Assembly (NCBI RefSeq): GCF_040869045.1
Contig: NW_027137017.1
Span: 237,829 to 301,828, forward strand
DNA from: Eurosta solidaginis
Taxonomy: Eukaryota; Arthropoda; Insecta; Diptera; Tephritidae
Direction of reading: 5' to 3'
Length of the DNA stretch: 64,000 nucleotides
How positions within the stretch are numbered: the first letter of the stretch is position 1; every line of letters begins with the position of its first letter. A program made the position numbers and the translations under genes. The notes under the pieces were generated by a model. It searched no databases, had not been told where the DNA came from, and saw only the letters and a program-made list of their open reading frames with translations. This document shows, one piece after another, positions 1-13,785 of this stretch.

Positions 1-2300
1 CTTTAACTTTAACTTTAACTTTAACTTTAACTTTAACTTTAACTTTAACTTTAACTTTAACTTTAACTTTAACATTAACTTCAACTTTAACTTTAACTTT
101 CACTTTAACTTTAACTTAATTTTTAACTTTAACTTTAACTTTCGCTTTAACTTTAACTTTAACTTAAACTTTAACTTTAACTTTAACTTTAACTTTAACT
201 TTAACTTTAACTTTAACTTTAACGTTAACTTTAACTTTAACTTTAATTTTAACTTTAACTTTAACTTTAACTTTAACTTTAATTTTAACTTTAACTTTAA
301 ATTTAACTTTAACTTTAACTTTAACAACTTTAACTTTAACTTTAGCTTTAACTTTAACTTTAACTTTGGCTTTAACTTTAACTTTAACTTTAACTTTAAC
401 TTTAACTTTCACTTTAACTTTAATTTTATTTTTAACTTTAGCTTTAACTTTAACTTTCGCTTTAACTTTAACTTTAACTTTAACTTTAACTTCAACTTTA
501 ACTTTAACGTTAACTTTAACTTTAACTTTAACTTTAACGTTAACTTTAACTTTAATTTTAACTTTAACTTTAACTTTAACTTTAACTTTAACTTTAACTT
601 TCGCTTTAACTTTGTACATTCACTTTAACTTTAACTTTAACTTTAACTTTAACTTTAACTTTAACTTTAACCTTAACTTTAACTTTAACTTTAACTTTAA
701 CTTTAACTTTAACTTTAACTTTACTTTAACTTTAACTTTAACTTTAACTTTAACTGTGACTTTAATTTTAACTGTAAATTTAACTTTAACTTTAACTTTA
801 GCTTTAACTTTAACTTTAACTTTAACTTTAATTTTAACTTTAACTTTAACTTTAACTTTAACTTTAACTTTAACGTTAACTTTAACTTTAACTTTAACTT
901 TAACTTTAACTTTAACTTTAACTTTAACTTTAACTTTAACTTTAACTTCAACTTTAACTTTAACTTTAACTTTAACAACTTTAACTTTAACTTTAACTTT
1001 AGCTTTAACTTTAACTTTAACTTTAACTTTAACTTTAACTTTAACTTTAACTTTAACTTTAACTTTAACTTTAACTTTAACTTTAACTTTAACTTTAACT
1101 TTAACTTTAACTTTAACTTTAACTTTAACTTTAACTTTAACTTTAACTTTAACTTTAACTTTAACTTTAACTTTAACTTTAACTTTAACTTCAACTTTAA
1201 CTTTAACTTTCACTTTCACTTTAACTTTAACTTAATTTTTAACTTTAACTTTAACTTTGGCTTTAACTTTAACTTTAACTTTAACTTTAACTTTAACTTT
1301 AACGTTAACTTTAACTTTAACTTTAACTTTAACTTTAACTTTAACTTTAACTTTAACTTTAACTTTAACTTTAACTTTAACTTTAACTTTAACTTTAACT
1401 TTAACTTTAACTTTAACTTTAACTTTAACTTTAACTTTAACTTTAACTTTAACTTTAACTTTAACTTTAACTTCAACGCTAACTTTAACTTTAACTTTAA
1501 CTTTAACTTTAACTTTAACTTTAAATTTAACTTTAACTTTAACTTTAACTTTAACTTTAACAACTTTAACTTTAACTTTAACTTTAGCTTTAACTTTAAC
1601 TTTAACTTTAACTTTAACTTTAACTTTAACTTTAACTTTAACTTTAACTTTAACTTTAACTTTAACTTTAACTTTAACTTTAACTTTAACTTTAACTTTA
1701 ACTTTAACTTTAACTTTAACTTTAACTTTAACTTTAACTTTAACTTTAACTTTAACTTTAACTTTAACTTTAACTTTAACTTTAACTTTAACTTTAACTT
1801 TAACTTTAACTTTAACTTTAACTTTAACTTTAACTTTAACTTTAACTTTAACTTTAACTTTAACTTTAACTTTAACTTTAACTTCAACTTTAACTTTAAC
1901 TTTAACTTTAACAACTTTAACTTTAACTTTAACTTTAGCTTTAACTTTAACTTTAACTTTAACTTTAACTTTAACTTTAACTTTAACTTTAACTTTAACT
2001 TTAACTTTAACTTTAACTTTAACTTTAACTTTAACTTTAACTTTAACTTTAACTTTAACTTTAACTTTAACTTTAACTTTAACTTTAACTTCAACGTTAA
2101 CTTTAACTTTAACTTTAACTTTAACTTTAACTTTAACTTTAACAACTTTAACTTTAACTTTAACTTTAGCTTTAACTTTAACTTTAACTTTAACTTTAAC
2201 TTCAACGTTAACTTTAACTTTAACTTTAACTTTAACTTTAACTTTAACTTCAAGTTTAACTTTAACTTTAACTTTCACTTTAACTTTAACTTTAACTTAA
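1..2300 (+). repeat. Near-homogeneous satellite domain with short variant-bounded blocks
   Basis: This is the least diverged part of the array. Blocks of pure CTTTAA are separated by the marker series AACAAC, then three hexamers, then AGCTTT; the AACAAC markers lie near 976, 1559, 1910 and 2141. Each block tends to end with a TTCAAC or TTCAACGTT variant (near 1190, 1470, 1884, 2090 and 2205). The pure run from about 1590 to 1880 is among the longest in the window. The pattern suggests expansion of a short HOR by slippage or unequal exchange (inference). Confidence 0.8.
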
Positions 2301-5300
2301 TTTTTAACTTTAACTTTAACTTTGGCTTTAACTTTAACTTTAACTTTAACTTTAACTTTAACTTTAACTTTAACTTTAACTTTAACTTTAACTTTAACTT
2401 TAACTTTAACTTTAACTTTAACTTTAACTTTAACTTTAACTTTAACTTTAACTTTAACTTTAACTTTAACTTTAACTTTAACTTTAACTTTAACTTTAAC
2501 TTTAACTTTAACTTTAACTTTAACTTTAACTTTAACTTTAACTTTAACTTTAACTTTAACCTTAACTTTAACTTTAACTTTCTTTTTAACTTTATCTTTA
2601 TTTTTAACTTTAACTTTAACTTTAACTTTCGCTTTAACTTTAACATTCACTTTAACTTTAACTTTAACTTTAACTTTAGCTTTAACTTTAACTTTAACTT
2701 TAATTTTAACTTTAACTTTAGCTTTAACTTTAACTTTAACTTTAACTTTAACTTTAACTTTAAATTTAACTTTAACTTTAACTTTCACTTTAACTTTAAC
2801 TTTATTTTTAACTTTAACATTCACTTTAACTTTAACTTTTCTTTAACTTTAAATTTAACTTTAAATTTAACTTTAACTTTAACTTTAACAACTTTAACTT
2901 TAACTTTAGCTTTAACTTTAACTTTAACTTTAACTTTAACTTTAACTTTATTTTTAACTTTAACATTCACTTTAACTCTAAGTTTTCTTTAACTTTAACT
3001 TTAACTCGAACTTTAACTTTAACTTTAACTTTAACTTTAGCTTTAACTTTAACTTTAACTTTAACTTTAATTTTAGCTTTCACTTTTACTTTATTTTTAA
3101 CTTTAACTTTTCTTTAATTTTAACTTTAACGTGAACTGTAACTTTAACTTTAACAACTTTAACTTTAATTTTAGCTTTAACTTTAACTTTAACTTTGGCT
3201 TTAACTTTAACTTTAACTTTAACTTTAACTTTAACTTCAACTTTAACTTTCACTTTAACTTTAACTTTATTTTTAATTTCAACTTTAACTTTCACTTTAA
3301 CTTTAACTTTAACTTTCACTTTAACTTTATTTTTAACTTTAACTTTTCTTTAACTTTAACTTTAACTTTAACTTTAACTTTAACTTTAACTTTAACTTTA
3401 ACTTTAACTTTAACTTTAACTTTAACTTTAACTTTAACTTTAACTTTAACTTTAACTTTAACTTTAACTTTAACTTTAACTTTAACTTTAACTTTAGCTT
3501 TAACTTTAACTTTAACTTTAACTTTAACTTTAACTTTAACTTTAACTTTAACTTTAACTTTAACTTTAGCTTTAACTTTAACTTTAACTTTAAATTTAAC
3601 TTTAACTTTAACTTTAACTTTAACTTTAACTTTATTTTTAACTTTAACATTCACTTTAACTTTAACTTTTCTTTAACTTTAACTTTAACTTTAAATTTAA
3701 CTTTAACTTTAACAAATTTAACTTTAACTTTAACTTTAACTTTAACTTTAGCTTTAACTTTAACTTTCACTTTAACTTTAACTTTAACTTTAACTTTATT
3801 TTTAACTTTAACATTCACTTTAACTTTAACTTTTCTTTAACTTTAACTTTAACTTTAACTTTAACTTTAGCTTTAACTTTAACTTTAACTTTAACTTTAA
3901 CTTTAATTTTAGCTTTAACTTTAACTTTAACTTTAAATTTAACTTTAACTTTAACTTTAACTTTAACTTTAACTTTAACTTTAACTTTAACTTTAACTTT
4001 AACTTTAACTTTAACTTTAACTTTAACTTGAACTTTAACTTTAACTTTAACTTTAACTTTAGCTTTAACTTTAACTTTTCTTTAACTTTAACTTTAACTT
4101 TAACTTGAACTTTAACTTTAACTTTAACTTTAACTTTAGCTTTAACTTTAACTTTAACTTTAACTTTAGCTTTAACTTTAACTTTAATTTTAACTTTAAC
4201 TTTAACTTTAACCTTAGCTTTAAATTTAACTTTAACTTTAACTTTCACTTTCACTTTCACTTTAACTTTATTTTTAACTTTAACTTTAACTTTCGCTTTA
4301 ACTTTAACATTCACTTTAACTTTAACTTTAACTTTAATTTTAACTTTAACTTTAACTTTAACTTTAACTTTAACTTTAACTTTAACTTTAACTTTAATTT
4401 TAACTTTAATTTTTACTTTAAATTTAACTTTAACTTTAACTTTAACTTTAACAACTTTAACTTTAACTTTAACTTTAGCTTTAACTTTAACTTTAACTTT
4501 AACTTCAACGTTAACTTTAACTTTAACTTTAACTTTAAATTTAACTTTAACTTTAACTTTAACTTTAACAACTTTAACTTTAACTTTAGCTTTAACTATA
4601 ACTTTAACTTTGGCTTTAACTTTAACTTTAACTTTAACTTTAACTTTAACTTTAACTTTAACTTTAATTTTAACTTTAACTTTAACTTTAACTTTAACTT
4701 TAACTTTAACTTTAACTTTAACTTTAACTTTAACTTTAACTTTAACTTTAACTTTAACTTCAACTTTAACTTTCACTTTAACTTTAACTTTAACTTTATT
4801 TTTAACTTTAACTTTAACTTTAACCTTAACAACTTTAACTTTAACTTTAGCTTTAACTATAACTTTAACTTTAACTTTGGCTTTAACTTTAACTTTAACT
4901 TTAACTTTAACTTTAACTTTCACTTTAACTTTAACTTTATTTTTAACTTTAACTTTAACTTTAACTTTCGCTTTAACTTTAACATTCACTTTAACTTTAA
5001 CTTTAACTTAACTTTAACTTTAACTTTAACTTTAACTTTATCTTTAACTTTAACTTTAACGTTAACTTTAACTTTAACTTTAACAACTTTAACTTTAACT
5101 TTAGCTGTAACTTTAACTTTAACTTTAACTTTAAAGTTAACTTTAACTTTAACTTTAACTTTAAATTTAACTTTAATTTTAACTTTAACTTTAACAACTT
5201 TAACTCTAACTTTAACTTTAACTTTAACTTTAAAATTAACTTTAATTTTAACTTTAAATTTAACTTTAACTTTAATTTTCACTTTAACTTTAACTTTAAC

Positions 5301-5990
5301 TTTAACTTTAACTTTAACTTTAACTTTAACTTTAACTTTATCTTTAACTTTAACTTTAACGTTAACTTTAACTTTAACAACTTTAACTTTAACTTTAGCT
5401 GTAACTTTAACTTTAACTTTAACTTTAAAATTAACTTTAACTTTAACTTTAACTTTAAATTTAACTTTAATTTTAACTTTAACTTTAACAACTTTAACTT
5501 TAACTTTAACTTTAACTTTAAAATTAACTTTAATTTTAACTTTAACTTTAACTTTAACTTCAACTTTAACTTTAACTTTCACTTTAACTTTAACTTTATT
5601 TTTAACTTTAGCTTTAACTTTAACTTTCGCTTTAACTTTAACTTTAACTTTAACTTTAACAACTTTAACTTTAGCTTTAACTTTAACTTTAACTTTAACT
5701 TTGGCTTTAACTTTAACTTTAACTTTAACTTTAACTTCAACTTTAACTGTAACTTTCACTTTAACTTTAACTTTATTTTTAACTTCAACTTTAACTTTCA
5801 CTTTAACTTTAACTTTAATTTTAACTTTAACTTTAACTTTAACTTTAACTTTAACTTTAACTTTAACTTTAACTTTAACTTTAACTTTAACTTTAACTTT
5901 AACCTTAACTTTAACTTTAACTTTCTTTTTAACTTTATCTTTATTTTTAACTTTAACTTTAACTTTAACTTTCGCTTTAACTTTAACATT
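2301..5990 (+). repeat. ~3.3 kb higher-order repeat, copy 1
   Basis: Rare variants occur in the same order here and in the following block. The doubled CTTTTT/ATCTTT cluster is at 2581 and 5924 (offset 3343). A CTCGAA variant is at 3005 and 6318 (offset 3313). A GTGAACTGTA variant is at 3131 and 6432 (offset 3301). The offsets differ by multiples of six, so the copies differ mainly in hexamer number. The edges are approximate because they fall in plain hexamers. Confidence 0.75.
5003..5563 (+). repeat. ~0.3 kb palindrome-bearing sub-repeat, two copies
   Basis: Each copy reads, in order: ATCTTT, AACGTT, AACAAC, AGCTGTAAC, then AAAGTT or AAAATT, then AAATTT, AATTTT and AACAAC. The first copy has the perfect 16-base palindrome TTAACTTTAAAGTTAA at 5125-5140. 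The second copy, about 300 bases on, has AAAATT at that place, which breaks the palindrome by one base. Confidence 0.75.
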
Positions 5991-8900
5991 CACTTTAACT
6001 TTAACTTTAACTTTAGCTTTAACTTTAACTTTAATTTTAACTTTAACTTTAGCTTTAACTTTAACTTTAACTTTAACTTTAAATTTAACTTTAACTTTAA
6101 CTTTCACTTTAACTTTAACTTTATTTTTAACTTTAACATTCACTTTAACTTTAACTTTTCTTTAACTTTAAATTTAACTTTAAATTTAACTTTAACTTTA
6201 ACTTTAACAACTTTAACTTTAACTTTAGCTTTAACTTTAACTTTAACTTTAACTTTAACTTTATTTTTAACTTTAACATTCACTTTAACTCTAAGTTTTC
6301 TTTAACTTTAACTTTAACTCGAACTTTAACTTTAACTTTAACTTTAGCTTTAACTTTAACTTTAACTTTAATTTTAGCTTTCACTTTTACTTTATTTTTA
6401 ACTTTAACTTTTCTTTAATTTTAACTTTAACGTGAACTGTAACTTTAACTTTAACAACTTTAACTTTAATTTTAGCTTTAACTTTAACTTTAACTTTGGC
6501 TTTAACTTTAACTTTAACTTTAACTTTAACTTTAACTTTAACTTTAACTTTAACTTTAACTTCAACTTTAACTTTCACTTTAACTTTAACTTTATTTTTA
6601 ACTTCAACTTTAACTTTCACTTTAACTTTAACTTTAACTTTAACTTTCACTTTAACTTTATTTTTAACTTTAACTTTTCTTTAACTTTAACTTTAACTTT
6701 AACTTTAACTTTAACTTTAACTTTAACTTTAACTTTAACTTTAACTTTAACTTTAACTTTAGCTTTAACTTTAACTTTAACTTTAACTTTAACTTTAACT
6801 TTAACTTTAACTTTAACTTTAACTTTAACTTTAACTTTAACTTTAACTTTAACTTTAACTTTAGCTTTAACTTTAACTTTAACTTTAAATTTAACTTTAA
6901 CTTTAACTTTAACTTTAACTTTATTTTTAACTTTAACATTCACTTTAACTTTAACTTTTCTTTAACTTTAACTTTAACTTTAAATTTAACTTTAACTTTA
7001 ACAAATTTAACTTTAACTTTAACTTTAACTTTAACTTTAGCTTTAACTTTAACTTTCACTTTAACTTTAACTTTATTTTTAACTTTAACATTCACTTTAA
7101 CTTTAACTTTTCTTTAACTTTAACTTTAACTTTAACTTTAGCTTTAACTTTAACTTTAACTTTAACTTTAACTTTAATTTTAGCTTTAACTTTAACTTTA
7201 ACTTTAAATTTAACTTTAACTTTAACTTTAACTTTAACTTTAACTTTAACTTTAACTTTAACTTTCACTTTAACTTTAACTTTATTTTTAACTTTAACAT
7301 TCACTTTAACTTTAACTTTTCTTTAACTTTAACTTTAACTTTAACTTGAAGTTTAACTTTAACTTTAACTTTAACTTTAGCTTTAACTTTAACTTTAACT
7401 TTAACTTTAGCTTTAACTTTAACTTTAATTTTAACTTTAACTTTAACTTTAACCTTAGCTTTAAATTTAACTTTAACTTTAACTTTAACTTTCACTTTCA
7501 CTTCCACTTTAATTTTATTTTTAACTTTAACTTTAACTTTCGCTTTAACTTTAACATTCACTTTAACTTTAACTTTAACTTTAATTTTAACTTTAACTTT
7601 AACTTTAACTTTACTTTAACTTTAACTTTAACTTTAATTTTAACTTTAACTTTAAATTTAACTTTAACTTTAACTTTAACAACTTTAACTTTAACTTTAA
7701 CTTTAGCTTTAACTTTAACTTTAACTTTAACTTTAACTTCAACGTTAACTTTAACTTTAACTTTAACTTTAAATTTAACTTTAACTTTAACTTTAACTTT
7801 AACAACTTTAACTTTAACTTTAGCTTTAACTATAACTTTAACTTTGGCTTTAACTTTAACTTTAATTTTAACTTTAATTTTAACTTTAACTTTAACTTTA
7901 ACTTTAACTTTAACTTTAACTTTAACTTTAACTTTAACTTTAACTTTAACTTTAACTTTAACTTTAACTTTAACTTTAACTTTAACTTTAACTTTAACTT
8001 TAACTTTAACTTTAACTTCAACTTTAACTTTCACTTTAACTTTAACTTTAACTTTATTTTTAACTTTAACTTTAACTTTAACCTTAACAACTTTAACTTT
8101 AACTTTAACTTTAGCTTTAACTATAACTTTAACTTTAACTTTGGCTTTAACTTTAACTTTAACTTCAACTTTAACTTTCACTTTAACTTTAACTTTATTT
8201 TTAACTTTAACTTTAACTTTAACTTTCGCTTTAACTTTAACATTCACTTTAACTTTAACTTTAACTTTAACTTAACTTTAACTTTAACTTTATCTTTAAC
8301 TTTAACTTTAACGTTAACTTTAACTTTAACTTTAACAACTTTAACTTTAACTTTAGCTGTAACTTTAACTTTAACTTTAACTTTAAAGTTAACTTTAACT
8401 TTAACTTTAACTTTAAATTTAACTTTAATTTTAACTTTAACTTTAACAACTTTAACTCTCACTTTAACTTTAACTTTAACTTTAAAATTAACTTTAATTT
8501 TAACTTTAAATTTAACTTTAACTTTAACTTTCACTTTAACTTTAACTTTAACTTTAACTTTAACTTTAACTTTAACTTTAACTTTAACTTTATCTTTAAC
8601 TTTAACTTTAACTTTAACGTTAACTTTAACTTTAACTTTAACAACTTTAACTTTAACTTTAGCTGTAACTTTAACTTTAACTTTAAAGTTAACTTTAACT
8701 TTAACTTTAACTTTAAATTTAACTTTAATTTTAACTTTAACTTTAACAACTTTAACTTTAACTTTAACTTTAAAATTAACTTTAATTTTAACTTTAAATT
8801 TAACTTTAACTTTAACTTTCACTTTAACTTTAACTTTAACTTTAACTTTAACTTTATCTTTAACTTTAACTTTAACTTTAACTTTAACGTTAACATTAAC

Positions 8901-9150
8901 TTTAACAACTTTAACTTTAACTTTAGCTGTAACTTTAACTTTAACTTTAACTTTAACTTTAAAGTTAACTTTAACTTTAACTTTAAATTTAACTTTAATT
9001 TTAACTTTAACTTTAACAACTTTAACTTTAACTTTAACTTTAACTTTAAAATTAACTTTAATTTTAACTTTAAATTTAACTTTAACTTTAACTTTCACTT
9101 TAACTTTAACTTTAACTTTCACTTTAACTTTAACTTTAACTTTAACATTC
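5991..9150 (+). repeat. ~3.3 kb higher-order repeat, copy 2
   Basis: Second copy of the preceding unit, recognised by the CTCGAA variant at 6318, GTGAACTGTA at 6432 and the same later series of AGCTTT, AATTTT, CGCTTT and AACATT-CACTTT markers. Toward its end it runs into an amplified ~0.3 kb sub-repeat (about 8270-9400) that is present as only two copies at 5000-5560 in the first unit. The right edge is approximate. Confidence 0.72.
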
Positions 9151-9397
9151 ACTTTAACTTTATCTTTAACTTTAACTTTAACGTTAACTTTAACTTTAAC
9201 TTTAACAACTTTAACTTTAACTTTAGCTGTAACTTTAACTTTAACTTTAACTTTAACTTTAAAGTTAACTTTAACTTTAAATTTACTTTAATTTTAACTT
9301 TAACTTTAACAACTTTAACTTTAACTTTCACTTTCACTTTAACTTTAACTTTATTTTTAACTTTAACTTTAACTTTCGTTTTAACTTTAACATTCAC
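8267..9397 (+). repeat. ~0.3 kb palindrome-bearing sub-repeat, four tandem copies
   Basis: Four successive copies of the marker order ATCTTT, AACGTT, AACAAC, AGCTGTAAC, AAAGTT, AAATTT, AATTTT, AACAAC. The palindrome TTAACTTTAAAGTTAA lies at 8377-8392, 8677-8692, 8953-8968 and 9253-9268, so the spacing is 300, 276 and 300 bases, all multiples of six. This is the highest copy number of the sub-repeat in the window. Confidence 0.82.
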
Positions 9398-12300
9398 TTT
9401 AACTTTAACTTTAACTTAAACTTTAACTTTAACTTTAACTTTAAATTTAACTTTAACTTTAACTTTAACTTTAACTTTAACTTTAACTTTAACTTTAACT
9501 TTAACTTTAACTTTAACTTTAACTTTAACTTTAACTTTAACTTTAACTTTAACTTTAACTTTAACTTTAACTTTAACTTTAACTTTAACTTTAACTTTAA
9601 CTTTAACTTTAACTTTAACTTTAACTTTAACGTTAACTTTAACTTTAACTTTAAATTTAACTTTAATTTTAACTTTAACTTTAACAACTTTAACTTTAAT
9701 TTTAACTTTAGCTTTAACTTTAACGTTAACTTTAAATTTAACTTTAACTTTAAATTTAACTTTAACTTTAACAACTTTAACTTTAACTTTAGCTTTAACT
9801 TTAACTTTAAATTTAACTTTGGCTTTAACTTTAATTTTAACTTTAACTTTAACTTTAATTTTAACTTTAACTTTAACTTTAACTTTAACTTTAACTTTAA
9901 CTTTCACTTTAACTTTAACTTTATTTTTAATTTAAACTTTAACTTTAAATTTCGCTTTAACTTTAACTTTAACTTCAACTTTAACTTTAACTTTAACTTT
10001 AACTTTAACTTTATTTTTAACTTTAACTTTAACCTTCGCTTTAACTTTAACTTTAACTTTAACTTTAACTTTAATGTTAACTTTAACTTTAACTTTAACT
10101 TTAAATTTAACTTTAACTTTAACTTTAAATTTAACTTTAACTTTAACTTTCACTTTAACTTTAACTTTATTTTTAACTTTAACATTCACTTTAACTTTAA
10201 CTTTAACTTTAAATTTCACTTTCACTTTAACTTTAACTTTATTTTTAACTTTAACTTTAACTTTCGTTTTAACTTAAACATTCACTTTAACTTTAGCTTT
10301 TCTTTAACTTTAACTTTAAATTTAACTTTAACTTTAACAACTTTAACTTTAACTTTAACTTTAGCTTTAACTTTAACTTTCACTTTAACTTTAACTTTAA
10401 CTTTAACTTTAACTTTATTTTTAACTTTAACATTCACTTTAACTTTAACTTTTCTTTAACTTTAACATTAACTTTAACTTTAACTTTAACTTTAACTTTA
10501 GCTTTAACTTTAACTTTAAAATTAACTTTAATTTTAACTTTAAATTTAACTTTAACTTTAACTTTAACTTTCACTTTAACTTTAACTTTAACTTTAACAT
10601 TCACTTTAACTTTAACTTTAACTTTCACTTTCACTTTAACTTTAACTTTAACATTCACTTTAACTTTAACTTTAACTTTCACTTTCACTTTAACTTTAAC
10701 TTTAAATTTAACTTTAACTTTAACATTCACTTTAACTTTAACTTTAACTTTCACTTTCACTTTCACTTTAACTTTAACTTTATTTTTAACTTTAACTTTA
10801 ACTTTCGTTTTAACTTTAACATTCACTTTAACTTTAACTTTAACTTAAACTTTAACTTTAACTTTAACTTTAACTTTAAATTTAACTTTAACTTTAACTT
10901 TAACTTTAACTTTAACTTTAACTTTAACTTTAACTTTAACTTTAACTTTAACTTTAACGTTAACTTTAACTTTAACTTTAACTTTAAATTTAACTTTAAT
11001 TTTAACTTTAACTTTAACTTTAACTTTATTTTTAACTTTAACTTTAACTTTAAAATTAACTTTAACTTTAACTTTAAATTTAACTTTAACTTTAACTTTA
11101 ACATTCACTTTAACTTTAACTTTAACTTTAACTTTAACTTTAACTTTCACTTTCACTTTAACTTTAACTTTATTTTTAACTTTAACTTTAACTTTCGTTT
11201 TAACTTTAACATTCACTTTAACTTTAACGTTAACTTAAACTTTAACTTTAACTTTAAATTTAACTTTAACTTTAACATTCACTTTAACTTTAACTTTTCT
11301 TTAACTTTAACTTTAACTTTAACTTTAACTTTAACTTTAACTTTAACTTTAACTTTAACTTTAACTTTAGCTTTAACTTTAACTTTAACTTTAACTTTAA
11401 TTTTAGCTTTAACTTTAACTTTAACTTTAAATTTAACTTTAACTTCAACTTCAACTTTAACTTTAACTTTAACTTTAACTTTCACTTTCACTTTAACTTT
11501 AACTTTATTTTTAACTTTAACTTTAACTTTAACTTTCGCTTTAACTTTAACTTTAACTTTAACTTTAACTTTAATGTTAACTTTAACTTTAACTTTAAAT
11601 TTAACTTTAACTTTAACTTTAAATTTAACTTTAACTTTAACTTTCACTTTAACTTTAACTTTATTTTTAACTTTAACATTCACTTTAACTTTAACTTTAA
11701 CTTTAACTTTAACTTTCACTTTCACTTTAACTTCAACTTTAACTTTAACTTTAACTTTAACTTTAACTTTAACTTTAACTTTAACTTTAACTTTAACTTT
11801 AACTTTAACTTTAACTTTAACTTTAACTTTAACTTTAACTTTAACTTCAACCTTAAACTTTAACTTTAACTTTAACTTTAAATTTAACTTTAACTTTAAC
11901 TTTAAAATTAACTTTAACTGTAACTTTAAATTTAACTTTAACTTTAACTTTAACATTCACTTTAACTTTAACTTTAACTTTCACTTTCACTTTAACTTTA
12001 ACTTTATTTTTAACTTTAACTTTAACTTTCGTTTTAACTTTAACATTCACTTTAACTTTAACTTAAACTTTAACTTTAAATTTAACTTTAACTTTAACTT
12101 TAACATTCACTTTAACTTTAACTTTTCTTTAACTTTAACTTTAACTTTAACTTTAACTTTAACTTTAACTTTAACTTTAACTTCAACTTTAACTTTAACT
12201 TTCACTTTAACTTTAACTTAATTTTTAACTTTAACTTTAACTTTCGCTTTAACTTTAACTTTAACTTTAACTTTAACTTTAACTTCAACTTTAACTTTAA

Positions 12301-13785
12301 TTTTAACTTTAACTTTAACTTTAACGTTAACTTTAACTTTAACTTTAATTTTAACTTTAACTTTAACTTTAACTTTAACTTTAAATTTAACTTTAACTTT
12401 AACTTTAACAACTTTAACTTTAACTTTAGCTTTAACTTTAACTTTAACTTTGGCTTTAACTTTAACTTTAACTTTAACTTTAACTTTAGCTTTAACTTTA
12501 ACTTTAACTTTAACTTTAACTTTAACTTTAACTTCAACTTTAACTTTAACTTTCACTTTAACTTTAACTTTATTTTTAACTTTAACTTTAACTTTAACTT
12601 TCGCTTTAACTTTAACTTTAACTTTAACTTTAACTTTAACAACTTTAACTTTAACTTTAGCTTTAACTTTAACTTTAACTTTAACTTTAACTTTAACTTT
12701 AACTTTAACTTTAACTTTAACTTTAACTTTAACTTTAACTTTAACTTTAACTTTAACTTTAACTTTAACTTTAACTTTAACTTTAACTTTAACTTTAACT
12801 TTAACTTTAACTTTAACTTAACTTTAACTTTAACTTTAACTTTATCTTTAACTTTAACTTTAACGTTAACTTTAACTTTAACTTTAACAACTTTAACTTT
12901 AACTTTAGCTGTAACTTTAACTTTAACTTTAACTTTAAAGTTAACTTTAACTTTAACTTTAAATTTACTTTAATTTTAACTTTAACTTTAACAACTTTAA
13001 CTTTAACTTTCACTTTCACTTTAACTTTAACTTTATTTTAACTTTAACTTTAACTTTCGTTTTAACTTTAACATTCACTTTAAATTTAACTTTAACTTAA
13101 ACTTTAACTTTAACTTTAAATTTAACTTTAACTTTAACTTTAACTTTAACTTTAACTTTAACTTTAACTTTAACTTTAACTTTAACTTTAACTTTAACTT
13201 TAACTTTAACTTTAACTTTAACTTTAACTTTAACTTTAACTTTAACTTTAACTTTAACTTTAACTTTAACTTTAACTTTAACTTTAACTTTAACTTTAAC
13301 TTTAACTTTAACTTTAACTTTAACTTTAACTTTAACTTTAACTTTAACTTTAACTTTAACTTTAACTTTAACTTTAACTTTAACTTTAACTTTAACGTTA
13401 ACTTTAACTTTAACTTTAACTTTAACTTTAACTTTAACTTAAATTTAACTTTAACTTATTTAACTTTAACTTTAACAACTTTAACTTTAATTTTAACTTT
13501 AGCTTTAACTTTAACGTTAACTTTAAATTTAACTTTAACTTTAAATTTAACTTTAACTTTAACAACTTTAACTTTAACTTTAGCTTTAACTTTAACTTTA
13601 AATTTAACTTTGGCTTTAACTTTAATTTTAACTTTAACTTTAACTTTAATTTTAACTTTAACTTAACTTTAACTTTAACTTTAACTTTAACTTTAACTTT
13701 AACTTTAACTTTAACTTTAACTTTAACTTTAACTTTAACTTTAACTTCAACTTTAACTTTCACTTTAACTTTAACTTTATTTTTA
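9398..13785 (+). repeat. CGTTTT/CACTTT subfamily, ~3.9 kb unit 1
   Basis: This block differs from its neighbours. The CGCTTT seen elsewhere before AACATT-CACTTT is often CGTTTT here, CACTTT is frequently doubled or tripled, and AAAATT and AATGTT variants appear. Landmarks are a run with AATTTAAAC then AAATTTCGC near 9930 and AATGTT near 10073 and 11573. The same landmarks return near 13787, 13977 and 15360. A long pure run fills about 13130-13395, and one palindrome copy lies at 12929-12944. Confidence 0.72.
12813..13019 (+). repeat. ~0.3 kb palindrome-bearing sub-repeat, single copy
   Basis: A lone copy of the series ATCTTT, AACGTT, AACAAC, AGCTGTAAC, AAAGTT and a shortened AAATTTACTTT. The 16-base palindrome is at 12929-12944. 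It ends at the same CACTTT-CACTTT junction that closes the four-copy cluster near 9330, so both probably derive from one ancestral boundary (inference). Confidence 0.75.

Noticed and set aside
366..1235. Long ORFs of LT, NF, KV or LK dipeptide repeats throughout the array
   Set aside because: CTTTAA has no stop in four of six frames, so such frames are expected by arithmetic. They have no domain, no start context and no codon bias beyond the repeat.
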